Shown piece by piece: positions 1 to 11,304 of a DNA stretch of 64,000 nucleotides (the first letter of the stretch is position 1; each line of letters opens with the position of its first letter). Origin of the DNA: Dimorphilus gyrociliatus (Eukaryota; Annelida; Polychaeta; Dinophilidae); assembly GCA_904063045.1 (NCBI GenBank), contig CAJFCJ010000047.1, positions 24,321 to 88,320 of the forward strand. Direction: 5' to 3'. The position numbers and the translations under genes were made by a program. A model generated the notes under the pieces. It saw only the letters and a list, made by a program, of their open reading frames with translations. It searched no databases and was not told where the DNA came from.

Positions 1-343
1 TAAAAAGAATATTGATTTTTAACTTATATAGAGAAATAGTCACCTAGAACAATACAAAATTAGAGTTAATTGTCACCAAAATTTATAAACTATTCAGAGA
101 TGTTTAAGAAATAAATTGTATTCCTGTGTAGTAAATGTATATATTCAATTGATTGCTAGAAAGTCTTTCTGGTTCAATACTAAATGTAATGTGTTTTTCT
201 AGGAAAGTGTATTTCTATAATAATGAATGAGCGATAATACATAATTTGATTTGAAAAAGAAAAGAAAGGGTTCCCTCTAACGGTTATAAGAACAGTGAAA
301 AAAGGTTTTGGTGTTAAGGCAAAACCTTGAAAATAGAATTTAC

Positions 344-1122
344 TTGCATTTTATTTTCTCATAATAATCATACTCTTCAGTAAAATAGACATTCTTTACA
401 TCTTGGTCTTTTGTTTCAGTCTTGAGAAAACACTCTCCTGTAGCTTTTTCATAACTTATACTTCTAATGCACAAAATAGTGAACTAAATTTTATTGTTAA
501 AAGAAATGTAACAGTTTTTTTTGTATTTCTTACTTGCAAATATCCAACTTTTTACAAATTTTATGACAATTTTTCACATCTTTATAAGTGATAAATACAA
601 TATTGCTATATATGAATTTAGTATTCTTGAAATGCTTAAATATGTAATCTAAAATGATTAAAAAAATATAAATAAAATATCTAAAGATGCTGGAGAACAT
701 CCATATTTATTGGGCAAAACTTACCTTCTTTTTGTTTAGTACTATCTATTCGTGGAGAAGTTATTTATTTGATAAAATGGTGGAAAATTTCTAACAAATA
801 TGGCAATAATACTTACTACAATCATCATTCTTACTGTGATGAGTAGCAGTTGTAGAAACAACTAAACCATTGGTGAGCATTGAACCATTTTTTAAGTAAC
901 AATTCCCATCCAATGGATAGAAATCAAATGATCTAGTTGTATTTTTAAATATTTTTTGTGTATTAATCAAGCAAAAATGTATATTACAATTTTAATTCTT
1001 ACTTGCATTCTTTTATTTCATTACAAACTGCTTGACAATGAAATGTACTTCCATTAGCAAGAGTTGCCAATAAAATACTGCCGGAAAGTCTATTTTTATC
1101 AATCTTTTGATATGAACATTCT
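344..1122 (-). CDS. PAN/apple-domain secreted protein, multi-exon, partial
   Basis: Five exons can be placed on the minus strand: 1122-1004, 933-817, a 21-nt microexon 745-725, 648-535 and 463-344. Introns are 70-76 nt with GTAAG-type donors, and the phases join. The first and fourth exons encode the cysteine half typical of PAN/apple modules (for example CQAVCNEIKECK and NCHKICKKLDICK). The second and fifth encode the hydrophobic half around GNCYLKNGS and GECFLKTET. Two PAN modules of two exons each are therefore visible. PAN modules usually bind protein or carbohydrate in secreted proteins. No signal-peptide exon or stop was identified, so both ends are open. The exon pattern matches the complete gene at 28.5 kb, which supports the model. 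Exon borders are inferred from phase and homology between the two halves. Confidence 0.72.
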
Positions 1123-1657
1123 ATTTAAAAGAAAAGTATATTAAATATTGGAAAAGTAAACAGATTCTTTGGTTTATAAAAATTCTTTACTAGTAAATTC
1201 CAAAAAATTATAAAGCTGCGAACAATTTGAAAAGATAACGAAGGATAAAAGAATTCTAATTTCAATCGTAGTCATTGCTATATTAAATTTTCAAGAGTTT
1301 AATAAGAGTTATATATAAATGTACATTTGCTTTGGAATTATTTGGTTGACTTTAAGATCTTTATTATTCTATGAACAAACATTTATTTATGGGTAATGAT
1401 ATTACTTAGAAAGAGAGAGAGCACCTTTTAAATGTATACATTAGTTATATACACGTAACTTAACTCTATTCTATTATATGACATTGACAAATTTGATCTT
1501 GACAGTCAATAATTATATTTATAGGTTATTCAATAAAGATAATTATAGATAATAGCTCTAATGTTCAAGACAAAGTCATAAGTACGTTATTCTTAATAAT
1601 GTTTGGTATGCGCAGCTAGTAATATAGCTAGAACAAGAATCTATTGTTCTGCTATTT

Positions 1658-1854
1658 CGGGTCGACAAGATATGTCCATAAATAATATATTTCGAGAAAA
1701 ATGGTCAGATAGAACAAGTCAGCTATTGATTTGTACTTGGAAGGCTTAGATGCAGATCTAAGGATAGGATTAGGGAAAAATACCAGGCAGAGACAAAGGC
1801 TGGGTTAGGATTACGGTAAAAGCTGTGATTTGTGGACGTATTCTGTCGCATTCT
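1658..1854. mobile_element. Short non-autonomous MULE-like element, copy 1
   Basis: Diverged copy of a ~200-bp repeat also seen at 3.74, 16.8, 19.3 and 55.7 kb. It starts GGGTCGACAAGATATGTCC and ends with the inverted form TTTGTGGACGTATTCTGTCG. The internal core carries TTAGG-like triplets. It has no coding capacity. Confidence 0.75.
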
Positions 1855-1904
1855 TTTACTGTCACTTTTATCTAATAGAAGAGTAAAATAGCTAGATAAG
1901 ATAT

Positions 1905-3231
1905 TTGCTATTAACTGGAAAATGTAAGAAAGGCTACAACGGAAGTGACTGCTCCAAATTTTCTTGTGAGAAATTAAACTTCTGTTCTACTCATGGAAAA
2001 TGTATCGAGTGTAATAAATGCTTGTGCGATAGCTTCTGGTCTGGAGAATTTTGCAGTATTCCAGTTTGTAGTAATGTGTCAGATTGTTCTAACAATGGCC
2101 GTTGCATTAGCGCTAATAAATGCCAATGTAAAGAATATGAAAGTGACGACTGTTCCTTGAAAATAGCTCCAAATAAAGCTCAACCAGTCTTTTTAAATTT
2201 CAAATACTCAACGGAAGTTAGTGAAAATTTAAATGTTGGAGAAGTTTTATTTACTGTACAATCGAATGATACAGACAGTGGAAAATCTGGATTAGTTTAC
2301 TACGAAATAGTATAAACACCAATTACTTTGAGTATCGACAGTAAAACTGGAAAAATTACTGTAAAGCAGTAAATTCAACCAGGTTTCTATACTATACAAA
2401 TAGAAGCCTCTGATAATGGAATTCCTGCTGAAAGAACTTCAACGACCTTGACATTAACTGCTAATGACATTAATGAATGTTCAATAATTCAAAATGACAA
2501 AACAACAAAGATAATTAAATCGGATATTGAAAAAAATTCAACAATATTCGAAGTGAAAGCGAAAGGTGATGATTTAGGATTAAATTTTGAATTGATATTC
2601 GACATGTCGATTCATGGGATAGAAAATCGAGATTTCGAATTAGAGATATAAAATGAAACTAATCAGATCATCTCAACAAAGACGCCATTAATTTCCGGAC
2701 AATTTGATGTAATCTTGTACGTTTATGACAAATCTAGAGGTCCTTGTATAGCCACAGCTATTCTGTCTCTTATCATCCTATCACCAACTGTTGATTTATC
2801 AAAAATTCAAGGTCAAAGTGTTAAGATTGATGGAGAAACAACTTTTAGCACTACAAGTAACAAAGCCAGTGATGATGTCCCTACTTCAAAATATATAGTA
2901 CAACTTTCATCCCATCTTCTTCTTCATCTCTGTGCATAGAAAATGATGAAACAACAACAGCTAACAGTGGCAGTGATAGAGTTAGCAAAGACATCACTAC
3001 TCAAAATAACATTGGCCAATCTTTTTTTTTTATTCTTCTAATCCTCCAATATGATTTACAAAAGATTGTAGAACAACTGGAGAATCGTTGACAACTGAAA
3101 AAGTTGATGGAGAAAAGGAGAAGAAAACAAGCATGTTTACATCACTTCTAAATGGTCTTATGGTCACTATTGCTCTTGCTGGAATAATAATTCTATTGCT
3201 TTTTTTCTTTTGTAACTGTAAAAAGAGTTGA
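1905..3231 (+). pseudogene. Decayed EGF/cadherin single-pass membrane protein
   Basis: The frame opens inside EGF-like cysteine motifs (CKKGYNGSDC, CSTHGKCIECNKCLC, CSNNGRCISANKCQC). It continues through a cadherin-like repeat with the hallmarks IDSKTGKI, ASDNGIP and ANDINE, then a second beta-rich segment. A Ser/Thr-rich stalk and a hydrophobic transmembrane stretch (about 3145-3215: LMVTIALAGIIILLLFFF) follow, with a short basic tail. No introns are evident. The frame is broken by TAA at 2313, 2370 and 2649, and the stalk/TM part is in another frame after about 2895, with a further TGA. The 5' end is missing; a MITE ends just upstream. It was probably an adhesion receptor. It is most likely a pseudogene or retrocopy. 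Confidence 0.7.
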
Positions 3232-3529
3232 ATGAAATGAATTCTATCAAGAAACATTAAAAAATTTAAGTAAAATTAAAGATTTTTCAGTGTTCTTAAC
3301 ATAGATTGACCTGACATGAACCTTTTTATATTAGACTAGTAGCGCCATCTACTTTTGTATAAATAACAAGACATGCGTTAACAATTGGCTTAGGTCTTAA
3401 GATTAGGGTTTGCCAATCAAAGGCTGACTGGCAAGCCCTTTATTGCACTCACCTACAAGCTTGTTAGCCCTACAGCTAGTGTAGCTATTAGGAACTATTG
3501 TCTTAAGTAGCAGTTCCTAAGAATTAGAA

Positions 3530-3728
3530 TGATGGAACTTTAGAAAGAATCCAATTTCGTAAGAAATAGATTCTTTGGCCATAATAGATGGAGCCACAAT
3601 GAAATTGGCATAGGCAAAGAAAAAGTGAACCCAAGCATTGGCAAATGTATAAAAGGAGATTGATTTCCAAAGATTGTCATTGATTTACTCAATACATATT
3701 CTATTGGCAAAACTCTGGACTTTTAATA
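3530..3728 (+). repeat. Diverged LTR fragment (gypsy-type), copy a
   Basis: Shares a U3-like block (GAAATAGATTCTTTG..CATAA.AGATGG..CCACAATG) and the promoter block GTGAACCCAAGC..TGG.AAATGTATAAAA with the repeat at 51.6-51.9 kb. A degraded R region (TTTACTCAATACATATTCT) follows. No coding sequence. Confidence 0.6.
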
Positions 3729-3741
3729 ATACTGTACATTT

Positions 3742-3949
3742 GGGGTCGACAGAAAACGTCCACAAATGAGAAATTTCAAGACAAAAGTTTGAATTGAGAA
3801 ATGGATGGGCAGAAGAAAACAGCAACTGATTTGTACTTAGGAGGATCTCCTATAAGGGTTAGGGCTAATGGAAAAGGTTGGGTACAGCTAAGGGCTGGGT
3901 TAGCGTTAGGGTAAAAGCACTGATTTGTGGACGTTTTCTGTTGCATCCA
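3742..3949. mobile_element. Short non-autonomous MULE-like element (MITE), best copy
   Basis: Terminal inverted repeat: left GGGGTCGACAGAAAACGTCC followed by ACAAAT; right ATTTGTGGACGTTTTCTGTT, its near-exact inverse. The element is ~205 bp and its interior contains GGGTTAGCGTTAGGG, a telomere-like tract. There is no ORF. The terminal GGGGTCG matches the ends of the autonomous MULEs at 32.8 and 37.6 kb, which suggests it is mobilised by that superfamily (inference). Confidence 0.82.
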
Positions 3950-5300
3950 TCAGTGCTCTGACAATATTATTAAAGGATTGGAAAGGACAAATAATATTGT
4001 AAAGAGTCAAAATTTAGTAAAATATTCAGCACATAACATCTCTGGGTATGTGATAGTACTTACGTATTTCTTGTACATAGATTCTCCAAAAAAGATTTGA
4101 AAAATTGAATGAAGATTTGAAAAGAAACTTTAGACTAAAAATAACATTGTTTGTAGCTGAATTAAGAATTTTTTTTTTAAAATAAGACACTTGAACAAGT
4201 AGTTATATCCAAGTTCAATGACAAAAAGATAGTTTATAGTAGCAGATTGCCAAGTTACCAAACTAGCAGTTATAAAGTAGTGCTTTTACTCAAACCTTTC
4301 AACACAGTGTTTAATATAATGGTTTATTCAAAGATTTCTAATAGTAACAGTTTTGGACGTAAATCCAATTGAAGTTACATTTGAAAGAATTTTAATGTTA
4401 ATATTTAAAACAATTATATTTTAGGTAAGGAAAACGATTCAATAAATTTTTATTTAAATAGCAATCAGATAGATTAAATGCCTCTAACGTGCCTGATGAT
4501 TTTTGAAGTCCTTTACAAATGTTAAAGCAACCATTTGCTATTCTCATATTATTACCCAAAGTTAGTGACACTATTTTTCAATTAAATTCAATTTGTAAGA
4601 ATTTGGGATAAGATTCAATCTATTCACAGCTCAAACCATTTCAAAAATCAGGATCATCAGTATTTTCAATGTTCTTTGTTCCTTTGCTAATTTCATATTG
4701 GCTTCATTTGTTTTGGTCAAAGAGTCTAATTCTTATAAAATATGATTCTTTCTTGAATTCCATTATTCTAATTCTGCAAAATAGAGGTCTTTCCAAATTT
4801 CCATTATTCTAATTCCTACAAAATAGAAATCTCTCTAAAGTCTCTCTATCATATGTAAAGTATCACTATGTCTTTGTTTCTAAGTGTACAATAGATTTTC
4901 TTCGTATTTACCAGTTTTTATCAAAATAAAATAATTTACTTATGGAGGTTATTGGAAACTTTAGATATTTTCTGACAATTTATGGATATTTCTTGTTGAT
5001 CCATTGATACAAAGAAAACTGAATGTCTTAAATGTTGAAGTAAAACAAGATTATCAATTATCTTGTGAAACTTATTAACCAAAAATAAAAGAAATTGAAA
5101 AATTGAATTTCTTTAAACAATTTTCTTTGTCTCTATACACAAATTAGGTCAATATATAATAAATAAAATATTTAAAACATGTATGCTTTGACATGTAAAA
5201 AACGTTTATTTGTTATTTATTTATAAGAATTGAACAATTAATTATCTATATTTTCAAGACTACAACAAGGCTGTGTATTAGTTAAAAGTTTCCTTTCCTT
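3950..5300. other. No gene recognised
   Basis: A+T-rich sequence with short internal duplications, for example the ATTCCATTATTCTAATTC block repeated near 4760 and 4800. I see no exon with convincing coding character on either strand. Confidence 0.5.
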
Positions 5301-5316
5301 GAACACATTGTACAAA

Positions 5317-7221
5317 ATGGTAATGTATGTGGCTACAAACTATCTTGGTGTGATATTACTATTTGTACCATTAATCTTTGGATTTTATGAAGATTATGTA
5401 AATATGCTATCACCCCATCAGCATATTGTTCAAAGTGGATCAATTCACCTAGGAAAGTATACATTTGGTAATTTATATGATGGAACTCCTTTTGAATTTA
5501 AAACTGATGGAAGTAGATTAAATATAAGCAAAGTTAAGTTATGGTTTCATATTCCTGGTGGAGAACATTTTAAATTACATACCTTACGTCTCCTGAAATT
5601 ACGTAATGGACATGAAAAGTTAAGTTTTACATTAACATTCTTAAACAGTCGAGATATTTATGATTTAGAGCATAATTTTACAAAGGGCTGGAATGAAATT
5701 GCGTTTACTAATTTAACATTTATAAATAGAATCTATGTAACAGTTACTGAATCAGATTATGATAATCTAGAAATTGGTGAATTTCAAATTCTTGGTTTCA
5801 ATAAATATTTTCTATCGTGTCTTGAATGGTTTAGTAAATCGACACTTGAAACATCTGTTGTAATGATACATACAATTGGCAGTTCGATATCATTAGATGT
5901 TTCAAGAATAGAAAGTGGAGCAACTTGCCAATCATCAACTGGTAATTGTAGATTAGCAATAAAAGATTCTGTTAATTATATTGATGACATGTGGATACCA
6001 TTGGCAACGGATAAAAATATATTTATTGAGATCAAATTTTATGATAGCTACTCAATTGAGGAAATTATTGTAAAACAACCAATTGAAAATGAAATTAATT
6101 CTATAATCATCAAATGTGATGAGAGTTTAATTGAAATGATTGTGAATAAAACTAGTTTATTTACATCATTACAAACAGAATTGACAACAAGTTTTCTCAG
6201 ATTTCTATTTTATAAGAGAGATAATCAGACATTTTTTGGATTGTATGAAATCAAAGTAATTGGTCGTACCCGTAAACCTCACAAAAATATTTGTGACTCT
6301 GCAACAAGTTATATAAAATCACAAGATTTCATATCAATAGGTCAGAATAAAGTGACATATAAACCAACATCAACTGACCAATGCTCTCAAAGTAAACATT
6401 TTTTGAGGTAAAACACTAGAAAATTCTATCCTCCATTTTGCTTTTTTGTTTACTTTTCAATTTCTCTTTTCAGAACAAGTATTTCAGATTATAGAAAATA
6501 CAAATATCACTTGGCAGCTAATAGCTATTTTTGCTCTCAACAAATAAGTATTGACTGTAGCAATTATAAATCAGAAAATATTGAAGGATTAATATTTTCA
6601 TCAAATAATAAAACTTTAAAATTTTTAGATGAAAATGAAAAATGTTTTAGAAATCCAATTTTAAAGTGTAAATGTACAAATAACTTTAATGGAAGTTATT
6701 CTGGATCTATCAATTTTTCAACAAATGATTTACCACTTTTAAAAGTTTGTGTTAGTAAAAAAATTAATACTACTGAAACATCAGAGGTTAATCTATCATT
6801 TGGTAAGCTAGTTTGTTATGCTAAGAAAGATTTTCTTCAATCAAATAACCAAGAAATTGTTGATAATAATTTACAAACTTGTTCATCTAACATTCATTTT
6901 AATAAAATTTCAATTAATCAACAAAGTTTGGCAAATGGTTCTATTGAAGTTAATCTATGGTTTAACGAGAATAATAATCAATTTCACTGTCAGGATATTA
7001 TGGTTTACAAGGAAGATAATATTGAAAAATGTGGTAATCTATCTCTCAATCAATGTTCCTTTCGAAGTTCAGAAAATACGGATCAATTTTCTATAAAACT
7101 ATGTAAATATGTGTGCAAATATGGAGTAAGTCGTCATATACAAATTGTAAAAGAATACCAAAAATATCCAGATAATGATTCAAGTTTGTGTGAAGCAACA
7201 GTCATTTTTAATAATGAATAG
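5317..7221 (+). CDS. Secreted protein of local multigene family, two exons, intact
   Basis: Exon 1 is 5317-6407 and exon 2 is 6474-7221, joined in phase across a 66-nt GT-AG intron to give 612 aa. The first in-frame ATG before a hydrophobic leader (YLGVILLFVPLIFGF) is at 5317, so this is a predicted signal peptide. The N-terminal half reads as two beta-sandwich modules, each closing on an IGEFQILGF or GLYEIKVIG strand, as in discoidin/galactose-binding-like folds. The C-terminal half is rich in cysteine (CKCTNNFNGSYSG, CKYVCKYG) and in N-glycosylation sequons. Similar modules occur in the genes at 15-16.7, 51.2, 53.4-57.2 and 59.7 kb. The galactose-binding-like assignment is a pattern judgement and the function is unknown. 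No disruption is visible. Confidence 0.75.
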
Positions 7222-7929
7222 TTAAAAATTTTAAATAAAAAAATATCTATTGGAATGTCATCATTGAAACTGAGTTCTTAAATACTAAATAGAACATTTT
7301 TTGCCCATTAACTTCTACTTATTAGCTATTAAATGAAGCAGGTATAGGGTTTGGGTCCACTGACAGGGCTATGTCATTTGGGTTAGGCAAGGACTTTAGT
7401 TGATAAATGAAGGATTTATTTGTACAAACATGTTTGTTTACATCACTTTACATAATATAACAACTCTTAAATCTGTTGGTTTTGAACAATCCTTGTCTTG
7501 TCTTTATTGTTCCATAATTCTTCCATTAAACTGGATTTTAAATTTTACTCTCTCTTTTGTCTTTAAAACATTTCCCTCTTCTGAAGTTATGATGATAAGC
7601 AAGTGGCTTCTTTCATAGTGAATTCAGAGTCCATTAACCGGATTTCTTTTTCTATCATGAAGAACAAAAGTGCTCCTGAATCACATAAAGCAATAACTTC
7701 TCTTCCATTATGATTTTTCATTCATAATTGTAAATCTTTTCTTATTTTAAGACTTTTCAACTTCACTTAGTACCAATATTTTGTACAACAGGAGTAAACA
7801 AAAATTTATTCTTGCCGAGAAGCATTCCATATCTGAAGAGTTTTTTATCTAGACCAAAACTATGGCATAAGTGTAAAACATTCGTGCATCTCAATGATTC
7901 AAAAGTACCAAAATACGATACACAGATTT

Positions 7930-8175
7930 TTCTTTTGTTTTATATCTCTCAGTAAGAATCCATAGGAATTTTTTTTTTACTTTTATTTCAAAATCTAAAT
8001 CTCTTGGATGCTTTTGTCTTTTACCCTCTTTATATCTAGAAGCTTTTCATTTTTACAGTAAACTCTTAATCATTTTTATAGTACGTGTTAAGGATAGGGA
8101 GCTCAAGAATATCTTTGAGTACATCTCCTTGAAAAGCATTTATATCAAACTCAAGTGCACAATGTATCTCTTCTA
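7930..8175 (-). pseudogene. FLYWCH/MULE transposase relic
   Basis: A stretch around 7985-8055 is nearly the same as 26375-26450: both contain AAATCTAAATCTCTTGG followed by TGCTTTTGT and CTTTATATCTAGAAGCTTTT. The 26-kb copy lies in a recognisable MULE transposase fragment, so this is an older relic of the same transposase on the minus strand. It is full of stops. Confidence 0.5.
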
Positions 8176-8551
8176 AAGGTAAGCCACTGTTCAGGTTGTG
8201 TAGCAAGTAAGCATAAAAGATTTAACCATAATTTCTGAATTATTAAATTATAGAATATTGAAATAATAAAATTCATTATACGAAGGCCTAGAATGTTACC
8301 AATCATATTTTGCAGGGTATTTCATCAATTTCTAAAAAAAAATGTCAATACTTTGAACAAAAATGGAAACACAGAATATTTTTCAATAGACAATGAAAAT
8401 TCAACATCCTGAGATCACTTCATCTTGTATATCAAGATTATTAATATTGTTAATTATCCATTCATTTTATCTTGGTTGATGGAGTTGTATGTATTTTCTT
8501 TTAGCATTTTTTTAAAATATTTATGAATACTGTATATATTATACAATTTAG

Positions 8552-9487
8552 ATGATATCAGTTGATCGTATTAAAGAGTACTCTAACCTTCCATCTGAAG
8601 AGTGCAAAGATTATTTAAATGAGGAGAGTTCATCACTAATACAATCTGGTTGGCCTTGCAATGGAAATTTACAGCTTGTTAATGTTTCAATGAGATATGA
8701 TGCTAATTTACCATACACATTATCATCTATCAATTTATCCATTAAATCTGGAGAAAAGGTTTTATTCCATTTATTTAAAGTTGTCTTTTTGTCTCTCTAG
8801 GCCAAATCATTTATATTTCAGATTGGTGTGGTTGGACGGACTGGTGCGGGTAAAAGCTCTCTGATATCAGCCCTTGTAAGAATGGCTATTGTTGAAGGAC
8901 AAATTTTTTTAGATAATGTTGATATACTACGAGATGTTAGTCTCAGTAGGGCTAGATCAGCTATATCTGTTATTCCACAGGACCCAGTTTTATTCTCTGG
9001 GACAATCCAATCCAATTTAGATCCATTGCACATGTATTCTGATGATGAGATTTGGATGAGCCTCCATAAAGTTCAATTATCAAAAAAGGTAAAAGATTTG
9101 AAAGATCAATTGCAATCAAAAATGATGGCAGGAGGAGGAAATTTCAGCACTGGAGAGAGACAATTGATTTGTTTGGCAAGAGCATTATTAAAACAATCAT
9201 ATTTAATATTGATTAATGAGGCAACTGCTAATGTGGACTTGGAAACAGATTATCTCATTCAAGGTGTTTTGCAATAGCAATTTGAGCATTGTACAATTAT
9301 AACCATAGCTCATAGATTAAATACAATTATTAATAATGATAAAATAGTTGTTATGGCTCAAGGGAGGATAGTAGAAATAGGAACTATTGAAGAATTGAAA
9401 AGGCAAAGAGGAGTCTTTTTCAAATTACTACAAACTGAAACTTTTACACTAAAAGAATTAGGGTTAAATCCAAATGAGACTAAGTAA
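8552..9487 (+). pseudogene. ABCC/MRP-type ABC transporter, C-terminal nucleotide-binding domain
   Basis: Exon 8552-8758 encodes the linker typical of ABCC proteins before the second NBD (SVDRIKEYSNLPSE, then SMRYDANLPYTLSSINLSIKSGEK). A ~60-nt intron follows, and exon 8822-9487 carries Walker A (GRTGAGKSS), the Q-loop (VIPQDPVLFSGT), a signature-like FSTGERQ, Walker B and the H-loop (TIAHRLNT). Walker B reads LILINEATANVD, where the family has LDEATANVD, so the Mg-binding Asp is Asn. A TAG at 9275-9277 interrupts the frame between ATP-binding motifs, and the frame then continues to a natural end. The membrane domain and first NBD are absent upstream, where a MULE relic lies. This is a truncated pseudogene of an export pump. 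Confidence 0.85.
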
Positions 9488-9594
9488 GATATTAAAATCT
9501 GAGTTCTTTACATAAAAGATGGAATGCAACATTTGTATTTCCAAGTAGTAACATATTGATATTAGAAAATTAGATATGAAGAAATTTTAGAGAT

Positions 9595-9735
9595 ACTTCT
9601 ACTTTGTTGGAAATAGAATAATGGACAATAATAGATTGAGCTACAATGGAGTTGGCAAAGGAACAAAGATTAACATTAGAAAGATTATATATTAGATCTG
9701 TGATGTAACAATTTTTCACTGTCAAAAGATTATTT
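9595..9735 (+). repeat. Diverged LTR U3 fragment, copy b
   Basis: Shares GGAAATAGA..AAT..ACAATAATAGATTGAGC and GGAGTTGGCAAAGGAACAAA with 3.53 and 51.65 kb, followed by the TGTGATGTAACAATTTTTCA block also seen at 51.80 kb. No coding content. Confidence 0.5.
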
Positions 9736-9742
9736 GTTATAT

Positions 9743-10250
9743 TAGGTATGACCAAAAAATTTCAAACTCTGTGTTTTTTTTTTTGCAAGAAATCTTTGTG
9801 AAATTTTATTTATTTTTTTATGTTATAGCCTACAGTCTACTCTAAAAATATTAACAATTGTATTTTCTAATATTCCCCTCCTTTCTCTATGCAAGCCTGC
9901 CATTTGCTTGCAAGTAGGTTGATACCATGCTGATAAAAGGAGGATGGCTTTCTCCTTAGAAAATCTTTGATGTCTTTTTTTCAATTCTTCCAAATGATCA
10001 TAATGGACCCCTCTGATATGGTCCTTCAATCTCCCAAAAAGATAATAGTCTGAGGGGGGCCAACTCAGGGCTGTATGGTGGGTCAGGGTATATTGATTAC
10101 CCTTGGTCTCTTATAAAGTCTGTTGTTAGGAGACTTGTATGTGGTCTTGCATTATTGTGCTGTAAAATTATTTGTTTTCCAGTCTAATATTATGTAATCT
10201 TTTTCTTAGCCTCTCTTTTTCTTTTTAGAAAGAAAATGATTCTTTCACTT
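9743..10250 (-). pseudogene. mariner-family transposase relic
   Basis: On the minus strand, from about 10200 down to 9830, broken frames give LQHNNARPHTSLL, then PPYSPELAPSDYYLF and GRLKDHIRGVHY. This is the diagnostic catalytic C-terminal block of mariner transposases, with the second catalytic Asp region replaced by HNN. The remaining tail (residues AILLLSAWYQPTCKQM) also fits. A terminal-repeat-like TTAGGTATGACC follows TA at 9741, and 22366 has a comparable TTAGGTACGATCTG. Several stops are present, so it is dead. Confidence 0.75.
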
Positions 10251-10314
10251 TAGTCATAGATGAAGAGGGAAGCAGACCCAAATTCAAAGAGATCTTTTTA
10301 TCTGAGCTATCTTT

Positions 10315-10440
10315 TACATAAAAATATGTAAAAACTTACCTAAATGCTTTTTGAAAGAAATTTATATAAAATTCCAACTTTAACTTATCATTCAGGATTG
10401 AAAAAACAAAGATAATAATCTTTCTTCATAATGAAAACGA
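10315..10440. repeat. ~120-bp dispersed repeat, copy 1
   Basis: Closely similar over about 120 bp to 39605-39725. Shared blocks include ATATGTAAAAACTTACCTAA, ATGCTTT.TGAAAGAAA and AATAATCTTTCTTCATAATG, in the same orientation in both places. One copy flanks the mariner relic and the other the Tc1 copy, so it may be a separate small element. Confidence 0.65.
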
Positions 10441-11300
10441 TTATTAATATTTCGCCTATCAAAATTCGAGGTGATCCAATATATGTGTCGTTTACTTTAT
10501 CCTTCAAAAAATTCTTATAAATGAATGTTTATATAAAATTTCAGTTGGTTTTAGTTAAAAACGTAATACAAGCAAAAAGATATTCTATATAAATAAGAGA
10601 GAAAGTCTGAAAAAACTTCCTACTGAACTTAAAGAGTTAATTATTTTTCTTTGGCCAATTTAATACGAAATCTATGTGAGTGAATTCACTTGGACACGTC
10701 AACATACAATCAAACATAGAGCTTAGCAATTTAGATGAGTGAGCAGCTTGTTTAACCATGCACAGCTTAACCCTTGTCATACCAAAATAGTTCGTTGATT
10801 ATCAATGAAATCCTAGATAATCCTTTTTTATATATGCACTATAGAATAAATCATTTTATATTAAAACCAAGTGGGAAAATCCCCAAGGTTAATGATCTGG
10901 TAGTTTAAGCTAGTGTCTCCTTAAAAAACCACAATTGGAAAATAGGATGCCTACAGAGAATAAAGAAGTCTGCTGATGGACAACCTAGGAACCTACAGAT
11001 CCTCACAGAAAGATCTTTAGTATGGCGAGATCACAGAAAAGTAGTTCCATTCTAAAGAAACATAACGTTCTTTAAGAGGGGTAGCGTTAATCACATGGAC
11101 CTACATGTGATTATATAGGACATTCTTTCTTTTAGAATACAGCTACAAACAGTAAAATTATATCGTTTGGTAATGAAGAACCAATCTTCAACAATCTTAC
11201 TTCAACTTTTTCCTTTGGATACAAATTGACTCATCACAAAAATTATAGCTTGCTAGGCCCTAATTATTTTTTTAGGGGTGCTTTTTTTGCTATCTTTGTT
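10441..11300. other. No gene recognised
   Basis: I see no coding signature on either strand and no repeat shared with the rest of the window. It contains the 3' flank of the furin-like/Ly6 gene. Confidence 0.45.
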
Positions 11301-11304
11301 AATA

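Noticed and set aside
1905-2939. TAA reassigned to Gln (ciliate-like code)
   Set aside because: Intact genes in the window (28.5 kb PAN, 5.3 kb secreted, dispanin) stop normally, including at TAA for PAN, and do not use in-frame TAA or TAG; the cadherin copy also has a frameshift.
6818-7096. 92-codon frame overlapping exon 2 of the 5.3-kb gene
   Set aside because: Shadow frame of a convincingly coding exon.
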